This document shows positions 25,552 through 37,500 of a DNA stretch of 64,000 bases, piece by piece (within the stretch, counting starts at the first letter, position 1; each line of letters begins with the position of its first letter). Source of the stretch: Pardosa pseudoannulata (lineage: Eukaryota > Arthropoda > Arachnida > Araneae > Lycosidae); contig CM063498.1 of the NCBI GenBank assembly GCA_032207245.1, forward strand, positions 96,783,851 to 96,847,850. The letters run 5' to 3'. The position numbers were made by a program, and so were the translations under genes. The notes under the pieces are model-generated. The model worked only from the letters and a program-made list of their open reading frames with translations, ran no database searches and was not told where the DNA came from.

Positions 25552-25743
25552 ATGAGAATGCAGTCGGGCTTCATATTTAAGATAACTCAGAAGTCTAATT
25601 TTAAACTTTATTTCAGAGCAGCAACACCGCACATCTATCCTTCTGGACAATATACAATCAAAAGCCACAGAGTTCACTCTGCTATGACACAAGTACACAA
25701 GAGCGCTGACAACAAGAATTTTCCCACAACAAAAACAACTTAA
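25552..25743 (+). other. 63-codon open frame with upstream splice-acceptor-like site, inside the piggyBac-like element
   Basis: From about 25615 the composition becomes more balanced and the frame reads RAATPHIYPSGQYTIKSHRV and on to a TAA at 25741-25743. It is preceded by CTTTATTTCAG, which resembles a 3' splice site. This could be a captured exon or simply the better-preserved interior of the element. I recognise no protein family, and the opposite strand is also open, so the frame alone is weak evidence. Confidence 0.2.
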
Positions 25744-26976
25744 GAAGCGAATTAAATGCAATATCAGCAAAACGCGAAATCATGTTTTGCCACCAGCTTG
25801 AAAACTGCTCTATAGACAGAAAATTTACAGTTTTATGACAGAAAGGAATTTTAAGTGGAAAATACTCAATTGATTAAACCATTTAGAGGCTGGTAAAAAT
25901 ATTTAAATGAATTTAAATTGGAGAGAGGAGGCTTTTGAAGAAATATTAAAGTTAAATAATTTTGATATATTACATATATATATTACACACACATATATAT
26001 ACATATATATACATATATATACATATATATATAGAATACATATATTTGTATTTATATATGTGTTTGTTTATTTGTCTATATATTCATTTATATATTTCAA
26101 TATAAAATACGAAAATTTGGTTAAAAAATTAAATAATTTTATATCTGTCGAGATTTAACTAAATTGAATTTACGCGCAAATCGTCCGCTCCTGGTACAAT
26201 TCCACTGCGAAATGTACTGCACACTATGTGTTAATATAATACCTACTAAGTAACATTTTAATATATAACTATTTCACTTTAATATATAGTTTAAGTAAAA
26301 TTGCACTCCTTTATTACCGTATTTTTTTATACCGAAAGAGTTTCATTTGTTTTCAATTTTTCAGCATATACAAAAGACGAGTTTTAAATCTGTATCCTGA
26401 AAATACTGAAAATTGAAATTGAAAATATAATAATCCGTTTTATCTATTTTCCAATTAATTAAAGTTGTTTCTTCCTTTTTTTTTGTTTACGATTTTTCTT
26501 ATTTTAGTCAATGATTTTTGGATGAGAAATTGTTTTCTTTTTCTTTTTATTTCGTTTTTGTCTAAAGTTTGAAAATTCTATGTTTTGAAATGTTTTAGTT
26601 TAAGTCCTCTCTCTGAAAAAATTTTTTTTGAAGAAAAGATTGGTAAAAACGCATGATAAGGGATATTTTTTAATGTGATATAAAATATTTATTTAATAAA
26701 TTCAAAATAAAAATTGCTAAAAAAAATGCATCATTAACGTATGAAGCGCTTTAAGTACACTGCAAGATGTTGTATTGAACTATTAATTTAGAGTTATAAA
26801 AATTTATAATTATATAAATTAAAGTATAATGACATCATATTTTTATACTTTTAACTATGGTAAACATTTCAGGAATTTGCTATTTTAAAGTTTCTTTTTA
26901 AATACGAGATTTGTTTGAGAACCTATTTTATAGAATACGAAAAAATAATTATATCAGATACTATTAATATTTATTA

Positions 26977-27111
26977 TCTTCTATACAAGAGTTCGTAGGT
27001 TTGAGTCCCACTTTAACATGGATGTTCGCAGCCGCTTGGAATCTGCTTTAAGCAGTAGGTCCCGGTCTCATTAGCCCTCGCGTTGTAAAAAAGTAGACCG
27101 AAGCACACAAC
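26977..27111 (+). mobile_element. SINE copy, 5'-truncated
   Basis: Plus-strand SINE beginning near GAGTTCGTAGG, with B box GGTTTGAGTCC, the body CATGGATGTTCGCAGCC, GGTCTCATTAGCCCTCGCG and AAAGTAGACCGAAGCACAC. It is bounded by TTAATATTTATTA (26964-26976) and TTAATATTCATTA (27112-27124), a 13-bp duplication with one change. The A-box half of the head is missing, so it could not have made a new SINE transcript from its own promoter. It lies between two copies of the degenerate array unit. Confidence 0.87.
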
Positions 27112-28436
27112 TTAATATTCATTACTACATTTTATACTGACAAATTTTTTGCTTTTGCAATGCTGGTTATGTAATGGTGATGTGACGGTGAAAATTATGC
27201 AGCATTGAAGTTGGTTGCCATAAACATGTGCTGTTAAGAAAACATAAAATAAATTTTTCTGCCTTACCCATGACTTAATTATTTAGAGTTGAGCACTTAT
27301 GCATTTAGTATCATTAGTTCATCACTCTAAATTATTTTGATATTTCTGCTTCATTAACGTTTAATCTTTGCCTATATTTAGTTTTTCTCGAAATATTATA
27401 TAGTTCATTACATGAAAATACTTTTAAGGACATAAGTACGTAATAAAAGTTGTCTAATTCATTATGCCAGAAACTTCATTTAAATAAAATAAGCAATGAG
27501 TTTTAGTCATAAAATGCAACTTTAATTGTTTACCAATATATACAAATATCTTGATAAATATAATTCCTTCTAAGTAATTCGTATTCAATTTAAAATTTAC
27601 TGCTAAGTTACTGTAAAGTTATGCCATTTTAATTATACAGTTATTGATATATTTGCATTGGTTTAATTTTATAATATCAAAATTACTTAACTAAAATTAA
27701 AATTATAAGGGATTATTTTACATTTTTTTCCAATTTAAGAATTTATACCGTTTTTAATTTGCTTGGGGCTAAATTTTTGTCAAAATACATTTTCATTTAT
27801 TAATAAATGATTTTCAATTCTAAAATGAATATTTTTTTTATATTTCGTTTTTGTTGTAATGAATAAATAATATAGTGCAATAAATAAAATCTCTAAATTT
27901 ATGTATGTAATTTTCTACAATTTGATATTTTCTTTAAATTTGTTTTTGAGTAAAAGTTTTTTGAAGAGAATAAATATATTAGCATATTTGTGTTTATAGT
28001 TATCATGCTTCAGAGAATTTAAGAAGATTTACTAAATCCGAATTAAAAATAGTAAAATACAAAATATTAACCGGATAGGAAAGAGGATAAAAAGTTATTT
28101 TGTAATTTAAAATTTAGAAATTTTTGTATGCATATATTCAATAAAATTTGACTTAAAAATTGTTTAATAATTCAATTTTTAATAATTTTAAGGTTTTTTT
28201 TTTAAATTTTTTAAATGCTTGATTAAGTACAGATACAGCAAGGCAGTGGATATTTGTAAAGTTTAAATTAACTTCTAGATATTTTCTAGAATAAAAACTA
28301 TAAAAAGAAAACACTGTAAATACTCAATAAAGCTGCATAGATCTTAATATTTTATAGTCAAGTAGTCAATATTTTAGTATATTTTAACACTTAATTTGAC
28401 AATATGTTTTTTCAAATATCGATTAAAAATATATTT

Positions 28437-28640
<204 letters not shown>

Positions 28641-29620
28641 TATAATATATTTAATATGTTATATATTATCGATAAAAATATATATTTATTATAAAGATTT
28701 TATTTATTTGATTGTTCGTTGTAGCGGACTTAGCCAAATTAAGGGTTAATTCCCATATATATTGCCCCATACACTGCATATTATATTGAGCTAATATACA
28801 TTTAAATTATATAAAGTTCTAATAAAAATTGAGTGATTCTAAGTAAAGTAACATTTAAGTAAAGCAAATAATAAAAATCGGCCATAAAATACGAAATGTT
28901 ATTTTCTGAAGTTTAAAATATCTAATAAGTAAACCCTCTTGTAATTAATCCCTTCTAAGTATTAATATTTTTCTTTAATATATGGATTCTGTAAATTTAT
29001 ACTTTTATTACTGTATCCATATCAATAAGCAGTTTTTAATTTGTACATAGATCGGGGAAGTGGAAATAAGGTAAGCTTTAAAGTTGTGTTAAAACTATTT
29101 CAAAACTAAAATTAAAAATTTGAAAGTATCTTAAAACTTTCCTTCCAATTTATGAATCTTGGCTTACCTAGTTCAGGGTTTTTCTCATTTTATGATCTTA
29201 GATTGATAGTAAAATGCATTTTATTGTTCAAGTAAGTGATTTTCAGTTTGAACTAGTTCGATATCTCGTCAGACATATCTTTTGAAATATATTAGTTTGA
29301 AATGTCTCTTGAATTAAAATATATTTTGGTATACCATCTGCATATATTTGTGACGAATTACATTAAAGAACATTCATTTAATAAAAGTAAATTAAAATTT
29401 GTTAATGAAAGGGAGCTAAAATCATACCATTCAGGAATCTCTATGAGTTACAAAGCATTTAATCAAATAAAATTAAAAATAAAATAATAAATCAACTTTT
29501 TAAATAAAGATATTTTATAAATTTCATTTTAAAAACTTTTTGTTACTTTTTGAAACAGCTTTTGAACAGACTTTTTCTCATAGAATACTACAAAGTTTTA
29601 ACTATTTTCTCTTAATAAAG

Positions 29621-29720
29621 TGAAGCCGAATGTATAAGGCTCTACGTCTTAGTTTCGGAGTTCTTGATTTCGAATCACATTGGGGTATGGATGTTCATAG
29701 CCTTTTCGAATCGGCTTTAA
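29621..29720 (+). mobile_element. SINE copy, 5' part (split by a MITE)
   Basis: Plus-strand SINE head and part of the body: GCCGAATG start, degenerate A box, CGGAGTTC, B-box-like ATTTCGAATCAC, ATGGATGTTCATAGCC and GAATCGGCTTTAA. It stops exactly at a TTAA, where the piggyBac-type MITE 29721-30295 begins, and continues at 30296. Many point changes show it is an old copy. Confidence 0.85.
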
Positions 29721-30295
29721 CCCCTTCCGGTATGATTAATAATGAAAAACTGTGCATAAAATAACCATTTAATTTTTATTTAAAAAACTTGTTTCATTTT
29801 ACAATTCTTACATATTCTTAGTTAAAATCCACTTTTTACATAGTGTTAAATGATATCAGAAACAGTAAAATTAAGAAAATATCAAAGTAAAACATTAATA
29901 AGGTATACAGATAATTGTCTTCAAGCTAGTGGTACTTTTCAAAATAAAGTGCAAAGGAATTCTTAATTGTTTACACCGCCAAGTAGTCTCACTTTTAATT
30001 TGATTCTTGTAACACACACGGCATTTCTTAGTAGGTTTTCTTTTATTCTGACTCATTAATTTGGCAGTGACTTATACCAAGAAATTCTAAGTAAACAATA
30101 TGCAATAGTGACTTGTGATTTTCACAAGTGATAAAAGTGTTGCCAAATTCAGTACACTAGAAATTTTAAACTAAATTAATTATCATATTTAACAGTAGCT
30201 TTAATCGCATGACGAGTGTAGCTCGTCATTGTGAGGTATAGAATGACGACTCGTCAACTAATGACGAGGTAGACTCGTCATTTTTCCGGAAGGGA
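29721..30295. mobile_element. piggyBac-type MITE (575 bp) inserted in a SINE
   Basis: TTAA on both sides (29717-29720 and 30296-30299) and terminal inverted repeats CCCCTTCCGG on the left and TCCCTTCCGG on the right read inwards. The SINE sequence resumes on the other side in the right order, which shows the insertion directly. Near the right end three short palindromes built from TGACGA and TCGTCA occur in a row (30213-30281). There is no transposase, so an autonomous piggyBac must have moved it. Confidence 0.88.
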
Positions 30296-30362
30296 TTAAG
30301 TAATATCTCTTGGTTTCATTAGACCTCTTGTAAGAAAATTTAGACTGAGTGCTCCAAACCAG
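30296..30362 (+). mobile_element. SINE copy, 3' part (split by a MITE)
   Basis: Continuation of the SINE at 29621-29720: TTGGTTTCATTAGACCTC, AATTTAGACTGAGTGCTCC and AAACCAGC correspond to the family's GGTCTCATTAGCCCTCG, AAAGTAGACCGTAGCACTCC and AAACCAAACC tail. Confidence 0.85.
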
Positions 30363-31679
30363 CTTTTTTTATTGGACAGTTTATCATCTGTTCATAATTT
30401 TATTTTATTTTATTTTTTATTTTATCTTAGTGTTACAGCTCAGATTTGTTATTGTCTGGCTTTTGGTATTCTCCTGATTTTCACAAATCAATGCATAGTT
30501 ATTCACATGAAAATTTTAAGAATATAACATTAAATTCATAAATTAAGTTAATAAATTTAACAGAATATATTCAAACTAATATTCAAACAAAAATGTTTTG
30601 AATTTCTTATGACTGTGATATCTTTTAAATATTACAAATAAATAGTCCTCCGTCATAAAAGAAGTATCAAACATCATTCACTATGTACAAAATAAATGAT
30701 AAATATAAATAATTTTAATAAATTCTTCCCATTGACTGTACAGCGCTGCTTGTGTAAAATCATATTCTTTTATCATCATACTCTTATCAGTAGCCTGTTC
30801 TTTATTAATGTATGGATTACAGAATTGAAAACAAGACATGTTTTAAATTTGTATTCGTCAAAATATTGGAGAACTGAAATTGAAAATATAAGACTTCCTT
30901 CAAACTTACTTTTCAATTTAAGAATCTTGACTTTTTTTTATGGTTTTCCTCATTTTATGATCTGAGATTTTTGTTGAAATGCATTTTTATTTGCTAGTAA
31001 CTGATTTTCAGTTTGAAACTGTTTTTTTTCTGTATATTTCATTTTTGTCAAAAGGTGAAGAGTTCTATCATTTGAAATATTTTAGTTTAAAATATTTCTC
31101 CAAATAAAACTTTGAATAGGACACCTCGACATATTTGGTATGATAGGTATTATCTTAAGACAAGTTATGAACATTTATTTAATAAGTGTAAAATACAACT
31201 TGATAATTAAAGGGAAGACATCATTAATGCATTAGGGTCACTAGATACATTACAGAGCGTTTTTGTACATTATTCTATCAGACTGATAAATTATATATAT
31301 TTTGAAGGCGTTTATGTATATTAAATAACTAAATCAAATTAGATGTTAAAGTATCGTTAATTTATTTTTGTATTTAAAATAAAAACACTTTTTAATAAAC
31401 TCGCTACGTATAATTCGTTTTTTAAATAAACAGATATTTTTAATAAATCGATTCAACTTTTATTACTAACTCCACTTTTACTAAATCTTTATTATTACTA
31501 TACCCATTTACAGAGATAATCATTTGTGTGTAATATTTTATCATTTTTGTATCTGTTTAATTTTTCTTTGACTTATTATATATCAGCTGTATTAAAGTTT
31601 TATTTCCAGTCTATTCTAGATTTACAAAAAAAATTACATATATCAACATATGAAAATATTATGAAAAATAAAATGATGA

Positions 31680-32570
31680 TAATTTCTTCTTCAACAGCTC
31701 TATAGCCTGGTATAGGCCAAGACTTTCTCTGTCTGCTTCCTCCAAACGGTACGACTTTTTGCAAGGTTTCTCCATCTATTCATACCCAAGATCTCCAAAT
31801 CTTTCTCCACACAATCCAAACCCCTTGTTGCTGGTCTACCTCTTCTTCTTCTACCCTCAATCTTCGAAAATGTTCATTTTTTAACTGGGTCTGAAAACAT
31901 GCCTCAGCCATCTAATTATGTTGAATTTAATAACTCTCAAGATGTTAAGTTGTCTGTATTTAGTATAGAATTCATGGTTATATAAACCTCTCTATGTATT
32001 GTCCTTTGCTAAAAATATTGACCGAAGGATTTTTCTTTCAAAAATGAGTAGCCTATTTTCTTCTGTTTTGTTAATTGCCCATGTCTCACTTCCATATAAA
32101 ATGATCGGTCTTATAAGGGTTTTGTATAGGTTTATTTTTCTATTGATGCAGAGGAGTTTAGATTTTATTTGGTTCTTTAAACCAAAATAGCGCCTATTTG
32201 CCATCAAAATTCGGTTTTAATTTCAGTCTTTATCTCATTTCTACTGGTAATAAGTGTTCCCAAGTATTTAAACTGGGTGACTTCCTCAAAAATTTAGTTT
32301 ATAATATTAAGCGTTGGTCTCATTAGCCCTCGTATTGCAAAAAGTAGACCGTAGTACTCCAAACCACACCAATCCAAACCAAAACCAATATTAAGCGATT
32401 GTACATCATTTATTCTAGGACTCACCACCAAAAACTTAGTTTTTTCCTCGTTTACTACTAAGCCCATATGAAAATGATAATATATCTGTGTTAAACCTTT
32501 TATATTAGTGCCATCTTTAAAATAATCTAATAACACTATTTTGTCAAAAAAAAAGTGTTCACCCATCGTA
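31680..32570 (-). pseudogene. Non-LTR retrotransposon reverse transcriptase fragment
   Basis: Read right to left, the minus strand gives GLVVNEEKTKFLVVSP (about 32425-32470, the region after the reverse-transcriptase active site), then INLYKTLIRPIILYGSETWA (about 32076-32140, thumb or connection region) and TEENRLLIFERKILR. It ends with RRRRGRPATRGLDCVEKDLE, then LGMNRWRNLAKSRTVWRKQ (about 31720-31850), the usual C-terminal end of a LINE ORF2. The catalytic YADD box and the endonuclease are not present. A SINE interrupts it at 32314-32386, and frameshifts and stops separate the blocks. It is a dead 5'-truncated copy. Confidence 0.85.
32314..32386 (+). mobile_element. SINE 3' fragment nested in the LINE relic
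   Basis: A 73-bp plus-strand SINE end: GGTCTCATTAGCCCTCG, AAAGTAGACCGTAGTACTCC and a CCAAACC/CCAAAACC tail. The perfect 11-bp duplication AATATTAAGCG (32303-32313 and 32387-32397) fixes its ends and shows it landed after the LINE. Confidence 0.92.
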
Positions 32571-33383
32571 ATTCATATACAAAATATCTGATAAATATAA
32601 TCTCTTCTAAGTAATTATTTTATACTCCACTTTATATTATAGATTCAGTAAAATTTCTGATTTTGAATGAAATAATGCTCTTTTTACTATACCTTTATCG
32701 ATTGTTGTTTTAGTTTAGTATAGAGTTTAGAGAATTGAAAAACAAAACAAGCTTTAAATTTCTAGTCGTCAAAATATTGGAAAACCGAAATTGAAAACAG
32801 AGGAGTTTCTGGTAACTGTTTTGTGATCTGATATTTTTTGTCAAAATGCAAGTTTCTTTTTTTTATGGTAATTATTTTTCAATTCCTACTTGGGAATTTT
32901 TTCTTACATTATTTTTTTCTGTCAAAGTGTGTAGTTATACTGCTAGATTGTACTTTCTTACTCCTAGATTTCTCTCTGTATAAACCTTTTTTGAAAACAC
33001 CCGATCATAAAATATATATAACTGTATAAGAGAATTTGTGAAAATATTTAATACCTTATAATTAAATATTTAATAAAATAATATAAATAAAATATAGGAT
33101 ATAGAATATAGAATAAATAAAATAATATAAAATATAGGACAATGTAAACCTACTAAAAGTCAGAATTATGTTATGTGAAGTTTGTGTTATTAAAATTTGT
33201 ACACATTTTTGAAGTATAAAAAAGTATTTAAATATTTTAAACAAAATTTTTTAATTCAGTATCTCAAATACTCTAATTTTTTAATGTTTCGTGCTTATTA
33301 ACTTCTTAACTTTGTTTTTGTTTCATTAATATTCAAAAGTATTTTGAATATTTAGATGTTTTGATTTGTCTATATATTGAATA

Positions 33384-33562
33384 ATAATTTGGTTTAGTGT
33401 GGAGTGCTACCGTCTACTTTACAACACGATGGCTAATCTTACTCGGATTTACAGCTTAAAGCCGATTCCGAACGGCTACGAATAACCATGCTACTGTGGG
33501 ATTCGAACCCACGAACTCAGGTACCGAAGGCCGGCACCTTAAATAATCGGCCATCGTTCGGC
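33384..33562 (-). mobile_element. Full-length tRNA-derived SINE
   Basis: A 179-bp minus-strand copy with head GCCGAACGATGG, B box GGTTCGAATCC (33499-33509), body and TTTGG tail. The duplication ATATATTGAATA (33372-33383) versus ATATACTGAATA (33563-33574) has one change. The A box has an indel (GGCCGATTATTT), so promoter strength is probably reduced. Confidence 0.92.
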
Positions 33563-33574
33563 ATATACTGAATA

Positions 33575-34486
33575 GGTAATTTATAGAAATATTTTATCTC
33601 TATAGTGTGTAGTTGGGAAACACTAGGACCTTATAAAATTAAATTTATTATAATTATAATCAAACCAATTATGTAAAACGAATATTCTGATTTATTTTGT
33701 TTTATAATAGATGCTTTAGTAAACACATTGAAGTAATTTAATAAAAAAATAGCCTCTTTCCGGTCTGAGTATATATAGGGATGTCATACTCTTTTAAAAA
33801 CCCTTTTGTATACTATTCTAAATTCGAACAATTTATGACGTAAATATATTATTTGGTAATATTTGGCGATCTTTATACTAGGCTACTAAAAAGTATCTGC
33901 TTTTGCATATTGTAGCCATATTGTATTGCGATGTTGCTTTTCATAAAACAAAACTAAAAGCACAACCACCTACATTGTAAAGCTAAATGATTATTGGTAC
34001 CCTTTTATGTGTACATACTTTATAACACACAGGCAGTAGTCTGAAGAACAGAAAAGTGTTTTCCATTCCTTTGCCTGTTGTTTACATCACATGATATATA
34101 CATCTAAATCATTATACGCGTGTATATAACATGTGATACACAATGAAATAAAATATATAAAAAAACTTGTATATATAAAATATAGTTCATTGCATTTCAC
34201 ATGTGACATAAATGATTATAAAACATTGGATGTGTATAGAATGTGATGTACAGGATGGTCAAAGGGTTAAAGATCTATATTCGTCTTGCGAGCCGTGGTC
34301 AGCCTTCTCTGTTATAAATTTTACAAGCTTTATAACTGTTTTTATCAATACTAGGAAGCATGATTTTTGTAATCATGATATAAACAGGGCATGTGAAAAC
34401 CAGATTACATTACCTTGCTAATTTTAATTTCTCAATAATTTTAAATTAAAATAATTAGTTTATACAATACATTCATTTACTTTTTA
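33575..34486. other. AT-rich stretch without a recognised feature
   Basis: The 69-codon frame 34212-34421 has mixed amino-acid composition but no motif I know. Nothing else was recognised. Confidence 0.45.
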
Positions 34487-36078
34487 TCCGCTATATAATA
34501 ATAGCTTATGTTATTTGTCCGTCTGTCCCCGAATTTATGAAGCGGTTGGACCTGGAACGGATAGATGCATTCATATTGGATTCTTGATGAGTTAGGGTTA
34601 GCAAAATTCAAAGCGAGTAAATTTTATCTTCTCCGAAACTATCGATCCGATTCTAAAATAAATTGGTATAAATATGCTTCATATCACAGGAAAAAAATAC
34701 TGTCGTCTTTAAAACGTTCGAAATCCACCCCTTCCCCCCTTTTTGAGCGTTTAATGCCATTATTTCAAGCTCTATTTTCCCCGGTTAAGAGCAGGTGATT
34801 AAATTTATCAATTTATTACATAATAAACAGTAAAAATAACAGATTTCTAGCATTATGACGTCATTCCTTTAAACATCTCATTTAATTCTTTCTTATTAAA
34901 TTATTTAAATATCGTCTGCATTATTTTCATACGCTTTATCGCTGAACTTAAATGTTGCGTAGATAATTTTCTTTTATATTTGGCGTAAATAATAGTTAAG
35001 TGAATATGTGATAATTTTATGTTTCATCATCGAATATTATTTCTTGCAATAAAAATTTCATCACCGGTATTAACAACAAATTCTTTTAGTCTAGGGGTCT
35101 ATTTCACGGACTAATAAATATATACAGTTTAAGTTATATATCTTGGAAATTAAGAAGTTAGCTTGTGTGTTTGTTTTTTATGTATAACCACATGGTTTGC
35201 AATCGATTCACAAAATTTTGGACATCATTCATATATACCGCCAAATAATTACTGTCAATATTAAAACCTCTGCTGACCATCCTATCACGTAATATGAGAA
35301 GATAAACTTGTCAAATGAAACACCTTGGTTTGTTCACTCATACACAAAATACTAGTCAAAAGTACGTGTCTTAATTTAACCTTTGGCCAGGCCGACTTCT
35401 CAACTCCATAAAATAGTCAGCTCCTAATTGGGTAAGGGAAATTTATCCCAACGAATTTAATAATACAAGTTCTTACTTAAGCGGCTCATTTTTGACTTGT
35501 TTGTTGCTTGAGAAGTCGATCTGCGTAATGAGGAATGCAAAACAACTTCGCTTTATGAGGTTCTGCTCGTGCCTGGTTCTGGGTTAGCCTAAGTTTTAGT
35601 AAGGTCAAATGTATTCATTTTTGTAATCGTTTTCAATGTTTTTCTTTTACTAGTAGTAATATTGTTTAACAGTTTAAGTTACCGGTTTAAAGGATTCTAT
35701 ACCATGTTTATTTGCCTTAAACCTTTTCTTTGTATGTTTTAAGTAAATTAAACGTTAGTTTTATTTTTAAAAGTTTACGTTCATTTACATTTAAAACACA
35801 TTGCTGATACTCTGCAACGATAACTTTTACAATTCTATTTTTTTTTACAATTTAAGACTGTTTAAGAAGTCTGTTTAATTTTTAGTTTGACTCAATCAGA
35901 TTGACTATCAAAACTAAAGTTGACAGCTCAATAAAGATAAACAATTTATTAAGCATGTACCAGATAATTCTCAGCCAAAAAAAAACCCTTTTATTTTTAG
36001 CCTCAAAGTACTTTACAATTCTGGAAAAATAAAAATTTTACTGATGACGGATCATATGAGGAGCTAGCTATATGCTAG
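34487..36078 (+). mobile_element. Helitron-like non-autonomous element, copy 1
   Basis: Begins TCCGCTATATAATAATAG after an A (34486) and ends TATATGCTAG before a T (36079), as Helitrons do (5' TC, 3' CTRR, insertion between A and T, no target duplication, no inverted repeats). It shares long blocks with 39830-40490: TGAAGCGGTTGGACCTGGAA, GATGAGTTAGGGTT, AAAGCGAGTAAA, ACGTTCGAAATCCACCCC, TATGACGTCATTCCTTTAA, ATAATTCTCAGCC and AAAATTTTACTGAT. About 900 bp (about 35030-35960) are missing from that copy. No Rep/helicase gene is present. The 77-codon frame 34565-34798 is conserved only as DNA. The class is an inference from the ends. Confidence 0.62.
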
Positions 36079-36102
36079 TACATAAATAACTGTTTACGAA
36101 TG

Positions 36103-36271
36103 GTTTGGTTTGGTTTGGTGTGCTACTGTCTACTTTTTGCAACACAAGGACTAATGAGACCATGCTTAAATCCGATTCCAAATGGCTACGAACATCCATG
36201 CTACTGTGGGATTCGAACCCACGAACTCCGGTACCGAAGGCCAGCACTCTAACCAATCGGCCATCGTTCAG
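36103..36271 (-). mobile_element. Full-length tRNA-derived SINE (best-preserved copy)
   Basis: Minus-strand copy with a near-perfect tRNA-like head: A box TGGCCGATTGG, an anticodon-loop-like CTTCGGT between partly pairing bases, and B box GGTTCGAATCC. About 90 bp of unrelated body and a (CCAAA)n-type tail follow; here the plus strand shows TGGTTTGGTTTGGTTTGG. A 14-bp duplication with one change flanks it (ACTGTTTACGAATG 36089-36102, ACTGTTTATGAATG 36272-36285). SINEs are moved by a LINE's proteins; the LINE partner is not identified. The loop suggests an Arg(TCG)-like tRNA ancestor, which is tentative. The frames 36068-36340 and 36105-36401 only read this SINE. Confidence 0.93.
36209..36263 (-). 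promoter_or_regulatory. Internal RNA polymerase III promoter (A and B boxes) of the SINE
   Basis: On the minus strand the A box TGGCCGATTGG is at 36253-36263 and the B box GGTTCGAATCC at 36209-36219. Their spacing of 33 bases is that of an ordinary tRNA gene without intron. Both boxes agree with the eukaryotic consensus, so this copy may still be transcribed. Confidence 0.75.
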
Positions 36272-36285
36272 ACTGTTTATGAATG

Positions 36286-37500
36286 AGAACGTAAAAAAAT
36301 ATTTGAACCGTAGTTTTATACTCGGGAAGAAAATACCCATGCTATATATCTATGGTTTCAATCGAGAATTACTGTGCCAAGTAATGACATATAGTAGCTA
36401 ATTATAAATACATTATTGTGGGGACTCCTCAGAAATAATGAACACATCAAATCAATGTTGCTACATTATCAATGAAATAAATTATAATTTCTCTAAATTT
36501 ACATCGTGTAACTAAACTGCAGTTTCAATGGTATTCTAATAATGTCCCTGTATCTTTCACATGTTGACATTGCTGGCAGTTGCCCGATTTGCCGATTCCT
36601 CTTCGTAGCTTACCCATTTGTCGTATCATTAAACAGCATTGCTTATTCGGCTATAATTCACTTAATTAGGAAAGCATACACAAGTTCTTGATCTAAATAT
36701 ATACAATACGAATGTATATATTTAGTACGAATGTATACTTTACCTTTAAAAATAAAACTGTATTTTTAAATAACCTCACGCTCTTCATGCAACTGAAATA
36801 CTTTTTATTAGTTTCTGCTGTAATTAACGACAAATCCATTTGTCATGCATTATCACAACATATCATTTTTATTTCAACTGCATAACATCTTCTTCATTTA
36901 AATATAATTTTTAAAATTTTTTTAAAATATAATTTTTTACATATTCATTTTAATATTAAGGTTAGGAAATTTTGATTCTGAAATGCGAATAAAATACATT
37001 TCCTATATATTTAGTTTATTGTCTGATATATTTGAGGGAACACTTTAATGTGTTTATTGGGATTGCATTGAGTACACATATTTTCAGTCTCAGACTTCGA
37101 CAGTCAGACTTAATTTTCTAGAGTCCATTTGAATTTCATTTTAATTGCTTGTTATTATTCCAACACCTATTTCAGATACTTTAAGTAAGATTATCTCATT
37201 TGTAAAATGAAAATTACTAATGATTTGAACAAAACTTAAAAATTGTTTAAGGGAAAAACATAAAATATTTTTATTTACATGAAAATAAAAATTATTTAGT
37301 CTTTAATGAGAATAAATTTATTGTTTGCATGTACTTCTTTTATCCAGAGTTAAAATGAGTCGTACATTAATAATATTTTAAATGATGTTAAAGGATAAGA
37401 AAATATATTATTGTGTCTTTCACCGTTAATTTAAAAAATTCCACTAAATCTTACAATAATATGCCAATAAACAATTATAACAACTTTAATTCTACATAAA
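36286..37500. other. AT-rich stretch without a recognised feature
   Basis: Nothing recognised beyond AT-rich simple sequence. Confidence 0.5.

Noticed and set aside
31999..32190. 63-codon plus-strand frame
   Set aside because: It is the antisense of the LINE reverse-transcriptase fragment, which has recognisable motifs on the minus strand.
35388..35518. Inverted pair CGACTTCTCAA / TTGAGAAGTCG about 120 bp apart
   Set aside because: Short, no target duplication, no second copy in the window; could be chance or part of the Helitron-like element's interior.
36068..36401. Frames of 90 and 98 codons on opposite strands
   Set aside because: Both read through the SINE at 36103-36271; similar peptides arise from other SINE copies (for example 44041-44265).
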